This document shows positions 7,715 through 15,074 of a DNA stretch of 30,989 nt, in pieces. Numbering within the stretch: the first letter of the stretch is position 1; each line of letters begins with the position of its first letter. A program made the translations under genes and the position numbers. The stretch comes from an uncultured Bacteroidales bacterium (GTDB lineage Bacteria > Bacteroidota > Bacteroidia > Bacteroidales > Paludibacteraceae). The stretch covers positions 1 through 30,989 of the forward strand of contig CALFTM010000037.1 in the NCBI GenBank assembly GCA_937916355.1, given 5' to 3'. The notes beneath the pieces are model-generated. The model worked only from the letters and a program-made list of their open reading frames with translations, did no database searches and had not been told where the DNA came from.

Positions 7715-8428
7715 ATGGCCAATCCCTATTTTCAGTTCAAAAAATTTGTCGTTCGGCAGGATTGTTGTGCGATGAAGGTTGGTACTGATGGAGTTTTGTT
7801 GGGGGCTTGGGCAAATGTCGCAGGTTCGGTTTCTGTTTTAGATATTGGGACAGGAACCGGGCTTCTTTCTTTGATGGTAGCTCAGCGTTCTGACGCGATG
7901 ATAACTGCTGTGGAGATTGATGAGGCAGCAGCGGCACAGGCTTCTGAAAATGTTTCGGCAAGCATTTTTAAGGATAGGATACGTGTGCTGAATGTCTCTT
8001 TACAAGAGTATGCGAAAAGTTGTGGTTGTCAGTTTGATTTTGTCATCAGTAATCCTCCTTATTTTAATGATTCTCTAAAATCCCCTAAAGGTAATCGGAC
8101 TATGGCAAGGCATACCGATTCTCTATCTTTTGAGGAGTTGTTGGATGGGGTAGGCAGGTTATTGCGTGATGGCGGGATTTTCGCGATGATACTTCCTTTT
8201 CATGAAAAGGATCGTTTTATTGAGCTGGCTTCTCGTGTCGGACTATCTCCGAAGCGCATTTTGGATGTCTGTCCAACCCCGGACGCTCAACCCAAACGCT
8301 TCCTTGCGGAATTTTCAAAGGGGAAACAAGATGTTGAACAACATCTTTTGGTCATAGAAACAGAGGGGCGACATCAATACTCTGAAGAGTATAAAAAACT
8401 GACAGCCGATTTTTATTTGAATTTTTAG
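7715..8428 (+). CDS. tRNA1(Val) (adenine-N6)-methyltransferase, TrmN6/YfiC-like
   Basis: The protein is 237 residues from the ATG at 7715 (an upstream TTG at 7700 is possible). It is a class I SAM-dependent methyltransferase: motif I LDIGTGTGLLSL with Asp43, acidic motif II (VEID), and the adenine-binding NPPYF at 113-117. The opening NPYFQFKKFVVRQD..AMKVGTDGVLLGAW is diagnostic of the YfiC/TrmN6 family, which methylates A37 of tRNA-Val. It starts 35 nt after the exonuclease and is likely co-transcribed with it. Its stop faces the CYTH gene stop only 7 nt away. Confidence 0.9.
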   Translation: MANPYFQFKKFVVRQDCCAMKVGTDGVLLGAWANVAGSVSVLDIGTGTGLLSLMVAQRSDAMITAVEIDEAAAAQASENVSASIFKDRIRVLNVSLQEYAKSCGCQFDFVISNPPYFNDSLKSPKGNRTMARHTDSLSFEELLDGVGRLLRDGGIFAMILPFHEKDRFIELASRVGLSPKRILDVCPTPDAQPKRFLAEFSKGKQDVEQHLLVIETEGRHQYSEEYKKLTADFYLNF

Positions 8429-8435
8429 ACAATCC

Positions 8436-8900
8436 TTATTTCCAGTTTTTGTAGGGGTTTCTAGCAAGATTGGCATTGGTGTATCGTTTGTCACCAGATA
8501 CTTCCATGCCTATCCATGAAGGTTTTTGAAAAGGTTGGTTTTCACTCTTCAATTCAATTTCTGCAATTACTAATCCTTCATTTTCTCCCAAAAACTCATC
8601 GACTTCCCAGATGTTTCCTGCATATTCGATTTTATAGCGGTATTTTTCAACAGCTGGAGTCTTGGCAATGAGAAACAATTTTTCTGCATCTTCCATCGGA
8701 ATGTCGTATTCAAATTCCATACGGGAGATATTGGTCGCCTTGCTTTTTATCGTCAGTTTGGCTTGATTCCCTTCTATGCGTACCCGTATGGTATTGTCCC
8801 CCTTTTCATTCAAGTAAGCCTGCTTGTAATGAACGCCGATTGCTTCTGATTTCCACAAGTTATTCAACAAGAGGAATTTTCTTTCAATTTCAATATTCAT
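8436..8900 (-). CDS. CYTH-domain triphosphatase-like protein
   Basis: This 154-residue protein begins MNIEIERKFLL, the ExExK signature (Glu4, Glu6, Lys8) that defines the CYTH superfamily. Further basic and acidic tunnel residues follow (IRVRI, KLTIKSK, EFEYDIP, EVDEFLGENEGLVIAEIEL). CYTH proteins bind triphosphorylated substrates with divalent metals in a beta-tunnel; bacterial single-domain members act as tripolyphosphatases. The substrate here is unknown. Length is normal and all the motif positions are present, so it is probably active. It is convergent with the TrmN6-like gene. Confidence 0.9.
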   Translation of the reverse strand: MNIEIERKFLLLNNLWKSEAIGVHYKQAYLNEKGDNTIRVRIEGNQAKLTIKSKATNISRMEFEYDIPMEDAEKLFLIAKTPAVEKYRYKIEYAGNIWEVDEFLGENEGLVIAEIELKSENQPFQKPSWIGMEVSGDKRYTNANLARNPYKNWK

Positions 8901-8942
8901 AATTTTTTATTTTTCGGTTGGTTAAAAAGCTGTAATTGATAC

Positions 8943-9128
8943 ATGGAACGTCTTCCAAAAGAGTTTTGGAAGGAGTACAAAGATAGCGTTTATCCCCCAA
9001 AAGAGATACTTTTTCATGATATAAATGTTCCCCTGAAAATATTCGAGGAGTTTTCAAGACAAATTTTTAATCAGGTAGATTTCCCTTTGCCATGGAAAGA
9101 AAATGGAATGAGTGCTAAAGCGGTGTGA
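8943..9128 (+). CDS. Small hypothetical ORF (doubtful)
   Basis: This is a 61-codon ATG frame, 42 nt from the divergent CYTH start. The translation has a protein-like composition (LPKEFWKEYKDSVYPPKEIL and a hydrophobic/aromatic continuation). It has no recognised family, no clear promoter and no TM segment. It could be a real small protein, a remnant of a larger gene, or noncoding. Confidence 0.3.
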   Translation: MERLPKEFWKEYKDSVYPPKEILFHDINVPLKIFEEFSRQIFNQVDFPLPWKENGMSAKAV

Positions 9129-9311
9129 TTGATTGAATATGAGCAGGTTAATAAAATGAGTTTATAAGAATCTGAATCAAAATTTAAGACTCAAAAACAA
9201 AAAAACGCAATTTATAGAAGTCACCTTAATATTACTTTAGTAAATTCGTTCGTTTTTTTATCCTTTTTTCGTAACTTTGCGCTCTGTGTAGCGTAAAATA
9301 AAATTAAAGTT
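9129..9311 (+). promoter_or_regulatory. Intergenic region with repeat half-site and promoter of the Wzz-like gene
   Basis: TAACTTTG at 9272-9279 is a -7 box placed 33 nt before the next start codon. No clear -33 TTG is visible at the right spacing. Just upstream, 9211-9230 (TTTATAGAAGTCACCTTAAT) matches one arm of the inverted repeat beside rpoN (25343-25362) at 18 of 20 positions. Confidence 0.5.
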
Positions 9312-10280
9312 ATGGAGAACAATGAACAAGAAATGAATATCTTTCAGGTGATGAACAGGATAGGTCGTGCAATAGCTGACTTTTTCCGTTGGATTTTATC
9401 ATTGTTAGGAAGTCTCGTAAAATTGATGTACAAGTATAAATGGTTTTTGTTGGTACTTGTTGCATTGTCGGTAGGAACGATATGTTATCTTCGAAGAGAT
9501 GATGATAAGATATATCGTGCGCAGATGCACTTGAAGATAAATGATGGTGAATTGTTCGTGTATAAAAATCTGGTTAACCAGTTAAACGAATATGCTCGTG
9601 CGAGTGATGTCGAGGGCTTGGCGGATGCCATGGGTACTACTGTGGAGGTAACGTCTAAAATATGTGGTTTTGAAGTGTTCCATGTGATAGACATCAACAA
9701 TGATTCAATCATGGATTTGGTGGATTATGACTTTGATGTTCCTATGGGAGACACGACCAATGTGATTGTGCCAGACCAGATGGTGTTGCGTGTGAAGTTG
9801 AAGTCTCTCGATCTCTGTGAGGAGATTCAAAAATCGTTGTTGGGCTATTTCTCTAATAATGACTACCTATCTTCTTTGAATATCTCTCGTTTGGCTTCTT
9901 TGGAGGATCGTGAGTGGATGTTTCATAATGCGTTGATAAACTTGGACAGTTTGCAGAAGGTTGACTATTTCAAAAATGGAGGCCAGATATTGGAGTTCGC
10001 ATCTAAGGAGCAGGAGAATAAACCGTTCGTAACTACAAAACGTCAGATGTACTACAACGATATGGAGAAGTTGTTCGAGATTAACGAGAAGATCGCAGTA
10101 GACTTGTCGACCAACTTGGAGGTTGTTACGGTTGTCTCTAATCTTCAAAGGGAAGCGAAATTGGAAAATGCGACTTGGAAGATTATGTTGTTCGTTTCAT
10201 CTATCGCATTGCTTGTTTTCATAATCGGTGCGTTGGTTTGGGAGAATCGTGAAAAGATTGATTCTTATTTGAAAAACTAA
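9312..10280 (+). CDS. Two-TM membrane protein with Wzz-like topology
   Basis: This 322-residue protein has a cytoplasmic N-terminus with an amphipathic stretch, a first TM at about 44-60, a long extracytoplasmic region of about 225 residues, a second TM at about 288-310 and a short charged tail. This matches polysaccharide chain-length determinant (Wzz) topology. The lipid-proximal RRDDDKIYRAQMHLKIN segment after TM1 resembles the beginning of the Wzz periplasmic domain. Neighbours are not polysaccharide genes, so the role is open; it may be a Bacteroidales conserved unknown of this fold. It is a single transcription unit with its own promoter and a terminator directly after the stop. Confidence 0.6.
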   Translation: MENNEQEMNIFQVMNRIGRAIADFFRWILSLLGSLVKLMYKYKWFLLVLVALSVGTICYLRRDDDKIYRAQMHLKINDGELFVYKNLVNQLNEYARASDVEGLADAMGTTVEVTSKICGFEVFHVIDINNDSIMDLVDYDFDVPMGDTTNVIVPDQMVLRVKLKSLDLCEEIQKSLLGYFSNNDYLSSLNISRLASLEDREWMFHNALINLDSLQKVDYFKNGGQILEFASKEQENKPFVTTKRQMYYNDMEKLFEINEKIAVDLSTNLEVVTVVSNLQREAKLENATWKIMLFVSSIALLVFIIGALVWENREKIDSYLKN

Positions 10281-10300
10281 AAGTCGAGGGTATAAAGAGG

Positions 10301-10333
10301 GGGCTGTTTCCAAACTGGAGACAGCCCTTTTTT
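10301..10333. terminator. Bidirectional intrinsic terminator
   Basis: GGGCTGTTTCC (10301-10311) pairs with GGAGACAGCCC (10317-10327), one G-U pair, loop AAACT, followed by six T's. It lies between convergent stops (10280 plus, 10353 minus). The complementary strand also ends in a T-rich run after the stem, so it can serve both genes. Confidence 0.85.
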
Positions 10334-10352
10334 CTTTTCGATACCATGTTTT

Positions 10353-11750
10353 CTATTCTTCCCGCCAATTGATCAGATACAATTTTTCTGTGGCTCTCGT
10401 GAATGCGGTGTAAAGCCATCTGTAGTACTCCCTGTTGATCATCTCTTCTGTGATGTACCCTTGATCTAAAAAGATGGTACTCCATTGCCCTCCTTGGGCT
10501 TTATGACAAGTGATGGCATAGGCGAATTTCACTTGAAGTGCGTTGAGCCATGGATCTTCTTTCATTTGCTTGTAACGCTCTCTTTTATTTCCTATATGGA
10601 GGTAATCTTCCTGTACTGCATTGTACAAATTATCACTCTCCTCTCGAGTCAATGAGGGAGATTCACTTTGTAGAGTGTCTAATAATATTCTGGCTTCCAA
10701 TTCAATGTCATAATCAGGGAGAAAGAGGAGTACATCAGCAAATCGGAATCCGTACATTTCGTAGGTATGTCTGATGCGTTTCAGTTGCATGATGTCTCCG
10801 TTGGCAATGAAGTCTAATTTCCCTTCTGTCTGTTTAGACCAAAAATAGTTGTTTTTCACCACCATCAGCTGGTCTCCGGAAGAGAGTTCTTCTTCCCTAT
10901 ACAATATTCTGTTCCTGATGCCATTATTGAAGATGTTGGCTCTTTTGTTGGAACGGGAAATAACCATCGTGTCGTCCGAACCATATTTCCCATAGGCTGA
11001 CGATATCTCTTCTATCAGGTCTTCTCCACTAATTTTGCATACATCAGGGAGCGAAAAATCAATCTTAGGAAATCGGGAATAAACCTCTGCTGCAATCATC
11101 TCTCGCAGTTTTGTCGCATTGAATAAAATCCCCGATTCGTTCGCTTGCCTCACCACCTCCGTCAATTTATACGATATAGGTTGCAGGTATGTCCCGCGAT
11201 AGAAATTGGGGTCGAGAGCCGGACTGATTTCTTGTCCGACAGGTGGTAATTGGGCAGAATCGCCCACCAATATCATCCTACACCCCTCACAACTATAGAC
11301 AAAACTGATTAAGTCGTCCAGTAAATGCCCAGAACCAAATGGGCCGTCATTATAGTTGGCAATCATTGATGCTTCATCAACGATGAAAAGGGTGTGTTTG
11401 TGAAGATTTACATCGAGAGAAAAACTACCTTCGGGTCCCCCTACGATTTGTTGCCGATATATTTTCTTATGAATCGTATAAGCCGGATGGTTAGAGTAGT
11501 TGGACAGCACTTTTGCTGCTCGTCCGGTAGGTGCGAGCAAGACGACGGGTTGTTTCAGTTCGTCCATCGTCTGAATCAATGCGCTGACGATGGAAGTTTT
11601 ACCTGTTCCTGCATATCCTTTCAATATAAAGATAGCGTCATTGGCATTTATGACGAAGTCGGTCAAAAGAGTTAAAAGTCGCTCTTGTTGAGGCGTTGGA
11701 GTGTGTGAAAAGTACGATTTTGTCTTTTCTAAAAAAAAAATATCCTTCAT
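10353..11750 (-). CDS. ATP-dependent DNA helicase, RecD/Pif1-like (SF1B)
   Basis: This 465-residue helicase has the superfamily 1 motifs in order: Walker A GYAGTGKTS (residues 45-53), motif Ia LLAPTGRAAK, Walker B LFIVDEAS (Asp125, Glu126), motif III LVGDSAQLPPVG, motif V TCHKAQGGQW and motif VI YTAFTRATEKL. The last two belong to the UvrD_C_2 type domain of RecD, RecD2 and Pif1-like enzymes. It lacks the long N-terminal region of RecD2, so it is a compact form common in Bacteroidota. Probable role is 5'-3' DNA unwinding in repair or recombination. A TAAATTTG on the minus strand (plus 11755-11762) lies only 5 nt before the ATG, which would imply a very short or absent leader. Confidence 0.88.
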   Translation of the reverse strand: MKDIFFLEKTKSYFSHTPTPQQERLLTLLTDFVINANDAIFILKGYAGTGKTSIVSALIQTMDELKQPVVLLAPTGRAAKVLSNYSNHPAYTIHKKIYRQQIVGGPEGSFSLDVNLHKHTLFIVDEASMIANYNDGPFGSGHLLDDLISFVYSCEGCRMILVGDSAQLPPVGQEISPALDPNFYRGTYLQPISYKLTEVVRQANESGILFNATKLREMIAAEVYSRFPKIDFSLPDVCKISGEDLIEEISSAYGKYGSDDTMVISRSNKRANIFNNGIRNRILYREEELSSGDQLMVVKNNYFWSKQTEGKLDFIANGDIMQLKRIRHTYEMYGFRFADVLLFLPDYDIELEARILLDTLQSESPSLTREESDNLYNAVQEDYLHIGNKRERYKQMKEDPWLNALQVKFAYAITCHKAQGGQWSTIFLDQGYITEEMINREYYRWLYTAFTRATEKLYLINWREE

Positions 11751-11797
11751 TTTGCAAATTTAATGGAAGTTTCGCTCAATCTCTTAAACCTTTTTCT

Positions 11798-11805
11798 TAT
11801 TTTTG
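11798..11805 (+). promoter_or_regulatory. Putative -7 box upstream of the 11865 gene
   Basis: TATTTTTG fits TAnnTTTG and sits about 60 nt before the ATG at 11865. No convincing -33 TTTG is visible. Confidence 0.4.
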
Positions 11806-11864
11806 TGGACTGATAGCGAGAATATTCAAACGAAGTAAAAATAAAATAAAAAAATATCTAAGTT

Positions 11865-12548
11865 ATGAGAGTTGTATTCAATAGCTTATTGGTGTTGGCT
11901 TCTATCGTGATGGCATACATGTGTGTTAGAAGTATAATGGATCCAATTGAGTTCGAAGGAGAAAAAAGTGTTCGCGACAAGGCAGTGATCGCAAGGTTGA
12001 TTGACATCCGTAAGGCGCAGATTGCCCACAGAGAGGCCAAGGGTGTTTATGCAGAAGATTTTAACAAGTTGATGTCTTTTGTAAATAACGAGAAAATTGC
12101 GATGGTGTCAAAGAAGGGAGAGTTGACCGACCAACAAATGGAGAAGGGATTAACAGAGGAGATCGCTCTTGCCTTGGCAGATACAGCAGAGGCTGCTAAG
12201 TATGGTATCGAGGACTTGGAGGCTTTCAAGGAGAATTTCCGTCGTGATACTTCTTACGTCAGTGTTAAGGAGTCTGTTTTCGGTACTGGCTACAACCTTG
12301 ATTCTATCGCTTATGTTCCGTTTACCAATGGAGAAAAATTTGAGATGAGAACAGGTTCCAATAGAACAAAATCTGGTATTAAGATTCCTTTGTTCGAGGC
12401 TTGTACTCCATATAAGGTATATTTGAACGGATTGAATAAGCAAGAGATCATCAACCTTACCAAAAAAGCGACAGCGCTCGGAAAGTATGAAGGTTTGAAG
12501 GTGGGTGATGTCATCAATCCTAATAACAACGCAGGTAACTGGGAGTAA
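11865..12548 (+). CDS. Conserved hypothetical protein with N-terminal membrane anchor
   Basis: This 227-residue protein has an N-terminal hydrophobic segment (about 3-22) acting as a TM anchor or uncleaved signal, then a predicted extracytoplasmic mixed alpha/beta domain. The stretch RLIDIRKAQIAHREAKGVYAEDFNKL resembles the start of the soluble part of pilin-like proteins, but no processing site is present and I do not assign that family. It is followed after 3 nt by the DUF3822 gene and then by the Fe-S membrane protein, so the three are likely one operon. Function unknown. Confidence 0.8.
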   Translation: MRVVFNSLLVLASIVMAYMCVRSIMDPIEFEGEKSVRDKAVIARLIDIRKAQIAHREAKGVYAEDFNKLMSFVNNEKIAMVSKKGELTDQQMEKGLTEEIALALADTAEAAKYGIEDLEAFKENFRRDTSYVSVKESVFGTGYNLDSIAYVPFTNGEKFEMRTGSNRTKSGIKIPLFEACTPYKVYLNGLNKQEIINLTKKATALGKYEGLKVGDVINPNNNAGNWE

Positions 12549-12551
12549 TAT

Positions 12552-13358
12552 ATGATAGAGGTTTCAGACCTTTCGTTTGATTCATCTCAGACGTATACTT
12601 ATACATTATCCATTCGACGTTTGTCGGGTGGATTTTGTTTTGCGGTTTTTAATAATGAGAAAAAGCTGCTGCATTTCCTTTCTACGGAGGGTAGGCCAGA
12701 AGGTTTTGATTTGTTGAAACATCGTTTTGCGACGGTTCATCTTTTAGATGAGTCGCCTCGTTATACGTTAGTGCCTCGTCCTGCGTTCAGGGAGGATTTG
12801 AGGGAGATGTATTGGAATGTGAATTTTAAAGGGCTTACTGATAAGGAGACGCTGATGCACGATTCTGTCAGATTGACGGACGTTGTCAATTTGTATGCTG
12901 CAGAAAGTGAGGTTCGGGACAATGTAGAGTCGCTTTTCTCTCAGGCACAGAACATCAAGCTGATACATCGGCAAAGTGTGCAGATGACCATTGCGGTGAT
13001 GCGCAATAAACAGGCGAATTGCAAACAGTTGTTCATCCAATTGCTTGAAGAGAAATTTGATGTCCTTTTGATGGATAAAGGAAGTGTAATTTTGGCGAAC
13101 ACCTACCCTTGTCGAACGCAAGATGAGTTTTTGTATCATGTCTTAAATATTTTCAATCAGGTGAAATTGGATCCGTACGCCACGTTTGTTTTAGTGGGAG
13201 GGCCTTCTGATGGTCGTGAGGTCGAACTATTATCGCAGTATGTGGAAAATGTTTCTCAAGACTCCTTTTTGATGCGTCCTTTGTCTGATGTTTTCGCAGA
13301 GGCGCGAATACCTCAATCCGCTCACGTATTGTTTAATTTACCATTCGCAGTCAATTGA
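12552..13358 (+). CDS. DUF3822 family protein
   Basis: This 268-residue protein resembles the Bacteroidota-restricted DUF3822 family: an N-terminal half with the SIRRLSGGFCFAVFNNEKKLL segment and a C-terminal half with a matching beta-rich ending (FVLVGGPSDGREVELLSQY). The two similar halves suggest an actin/hexokinase-like (ASKHA) fold, but that is inference. No signal peptide, so cytoplasmic. It starts 3 nt after the preceding hypothetical gene. Function unknown. Confidence 0.75.
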   Translation: MIEVSDLSFDSSQTYTYTLSIRRLSGGFCFAVFNNEKKLLHFLSTEGRPEGFDLLKHRFATVHLLDESPRYTLVPRPAFREDLREMYWNVNFKGLTDKETLMHDSVRLTDVVNLYAAESEVRDNVESLFSQAQNIKLIHRQSVQMTIAVMRNKQANCKQLFIQLLEEKFDVLLMDKGSVILANTYPCRTQDEFLYHVLNIFNQVKLDPYATFVLVGGPSDGREVELLSQYVENVSQDSFLMRPLSDVFAEARIPQSAHVLFNLPFAVN

Positions 13359-13363
13359 TAATC

Positions 13364-14419
13364 ATGGAAAAATTGAAGTCCTTTATCTCGTTTCTGTTAT
13401 GTGTGATGCTTTTTGTGATGATAGCCTTTCTGCAAGAAGGGAAATTATGGGGATATAATTTGAGAGGGGTTGATACTGAAAAGGAATTTGTTGATAATGA
13501 TACGATTTCACAATTGGCTGATGGAACGTTTGTCGTGAATACTGCCCCTCTCGGGAAAAATATTGTAGGTTATAAGGGACATCTTCCCTTAAAAATATTC
13601 CTGAAAGATGGAATCATTCAGAAGGTTGAGACCTATGACAACAAAGAGACTCCGGAATTTTACGAAAGGGCGGCGGTATTACTGAATGTCTGGAATGGAA
13701 TGACGGTGGATGAGGCGTTGGACTTGCAAGTTGAGGCAATCGCAGGAGCGACGGTTACGTCGAGTGCGATCATCAAAGGAGCTCGCAGAGGATTCAAATA
13801 TGTACAATCCTCTAATGCGGAGATTTCGTCCGAACCGACTTTTGAATTTAGTGTAAAAGATTTTTGTGCCATTTTGACGATTCTTTTTGCAGTCATCGTC
13901 CCTTTGTTCATAAAAAACAGGTGGGTGAGACTCTTCCAATTAGGGTTGAATGTAGTCGTTTTAGGATTGTGGAGTGGTATGTTCTTATCCTATTCCACCC
14001 TTGTGTCGCTCTTTGCTAATGGAGTAGGGTCAGTTCCCTTGTTGATTGCTTTTGTATTATTTTTGATTGCATTCCTTAGTTCTCTCTTCGGGAAAAAGAA
14101 ATATTATTGCCTGCAGGTATGTCCGTACGGTTCTGCGCAAGAATTGCTCTCCAAAGTTCCAGTGCGGAAGGTTGGCATTGCGCGAAATATTTCAAAATAC
14201 CTGTCGATATTCCAAAAGATACTTTGGGCGGTATTGATGATTTTCCTCTTAACAGGCATATATGCGGAGTGGATGAATTATGAAATTTTCACAGCGTTCA
14301 TGTTTCAGTCGGCAGCCATTCCTGTTATGGTCGTAGCCATTCTTTTCTTGATTGTCTCTATGTTCGTTCCGCGATTTTTTTGCAGGTATGTTTGTCCGTT
14401 AGGCACAATTATAAGATGA
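13364..14419 (+). CDS. FMN-binding / 4Fe-4S membrane protein (NosR/NapH-like), C-terminus apparently frameshifted
   Basis: The protein is 351 residues from the ATG at 13364. It has an N-terminal TM (about 5-23), an extracytoplasmic FMN_bind domain (about 65-145) ending in AGATVTSSAI, then four or more TM helices carrying two CxxxCP motifs (C249/C253 and C340/C344). AGATVT corresponds to the flavinylation consensus (S/T)GAxxT with Thr132 as the likely FMN-attachment residue; the first position is Ala. The architecture is that of NosR/NapH-like electron-transfer proteins, probably moving electrons across the inner membrane. The frame stops eight residues after the last cysteine; a repeat-flanked 23-nt insertion appears to cause this (see findings). 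Confidence 0.8.
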   Translation: MEKLKSFISFLLCVMLFVMIAFLQEGKLWGYNLRGVDTEKEFVDNDTISQLADGTFVVNTAPLGKNIVGYKGHLPLKIFLKDGIIQKVETYDNKETPEFYERAAVLLNVWNGMTVDEALDLQVEAIAGATVTSSAIIKGARRGFKYVQSSNAEISSEPTFEFSVKDFCAILTILFAVIVPLFIKNRWVRLFQLGLNVVVLGLWSGMFLSYSTLVSLFANGVGSVPLLIAFVLFLIAFLSSLFGKKKYYCLQVCPYGSAQELLSKVPVRKVGIARNISKYLSIFQKILWAVLMIFLLTGIYAEWMNYEIFTAFMFQSAAIPVMVVAILFLIVSMFVPRFFCRYVCPLGTIIR

Positions 14420-14432
14420 TATTAGGCACAAT
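14399..14432 (+). repeat. 11-bp direct repeat flanking a 12-nt insertion
   Basis: TTAGGCACAAT occurs at 14399-14409 and again at 14422-14432, offset by 23 nt. The 12 nt between the copies contain the stop codon that ends the Fe-S protein. Removing one 23-nt unit restores an open frame to 14511. Confidence 0.85.
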
Positions 14433-14497
14433 CCCTACATACTGGGTAAAGTTGAAAAATTATAAAGTGTTGAATTTTGTTGAAAAAATAAAAAAAT

Positions 14498-14528
14498 TTT
14501 GTCGTTATTGAAAATAAGTGTATCTTTG
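14498..14528 (+). promoter_or_regulatory. rimP-nusA-infB promoter
   Basis: TTTG at 14498-14501, 19-nt spacer, TATCTTTG at 14521-14528: a perfect match to the Bacteroidota sigma-70-type (RpoD/SigA) promoter. It overlaps the restored end of the upstream reading frame. Confidence 0.85.
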
Positions 14529-14554
14529 CAGCAACAAAGATGAAAAATTTGTGA

Positions 14555-14580
14555 TGGGGACTGAAGAGTCCCCATTTTTA
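14555..14580 (+). promoter_or_regulatory. Terminator-like hairpin in the rimP leader (candidate attenuator)
   Basis: TGGGGACT (14555-14562), loop GAAG, AGTCCCCA (14567-14574), then a T-rich run. It lies about 20-25 nt inside the transcript and ends 17 nt before the rimP start codon, downstream of the promoter, so it can only act on this operon's own mRNA. NusA, encoded in the same operon, is a known modulator of hairpin-dependent termination. Confidence 0.7.
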
Positions 14581-14596
14581 TTGTTGATTTTTAATT

Positions 14597-15064
14597 ATGA
14601 TAGACGAAAAAAAAGTAAGAGAAATTGTTGAGGAATACATTTCCGACACTTCCTATTTTTTGGTTGATGTGCAAGTGAGTCGTGACAACCATATCCTTGT
14701 TGAGGTCGACTCCGATGACAGTGTCCCGTTGGACTATTGTATCGAACTCTCTCGTCACATTGAATCGAAGTTTGATCGAGAGCAGGAAGATTTTGAATTA
14801 GAGGTAGGCTCTGCAGGATTGACCTCCCCCTTCAAGGTGCTAAGACAATACAAGAAGTATGAAGGGAAAGAGGTTGAGGCGCAAGTCAAAAATGGTCCGC
14901 TTCACATCGGAGTGTTGGTGAATGTTACTGAGGAAGGATTCGGTGTGGAAATTACAAAAATGGTAAAAAAAGAAGGAGAGAAGAAAAAGACCCCAGTCAC
15001 AGAGGTCGTACCCCTCTCTTATGAACAAGTAAAATCTGTGAAATATTCATTAAACATTAAATAA
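14597..15064 (+). CDS. rimP: Ribosome maturation factor RimP
   Basis: This 155-residue protein assists maturation of the 30S ribosomal subunit. It shows the RimP N-terminal alpha/beta domain (with YFLVDVQVSRDNHILVEVD) followed by the family hallmark ELEVGSAGLTSPFKVLRQY; the usual form in proteobacteria is EVSSPGLDRPL. A C-terminal SH3-like domain follows (KKYEGKEVEAQVKN onwards). First gene of the rimP-nusA-infB operon, 10 nt before nusA. Confidence 0.95.
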   Translation: MIDEKKVREIVEEYISDTSYFLVDVQVSRDNHILVEVDSDDSVPLDYCIELSRHIESKFDREQEDFELEVGSAGLTSPFKVLRQYKKYEGKEVEAQVKNGPLHIGVLVNVTEEGFGVEITKMVKKEGEKKKTPVTEVVPLSYEQVKSVKYSLNIK

Positions 15065-15074
15065 TAAATTCAAT

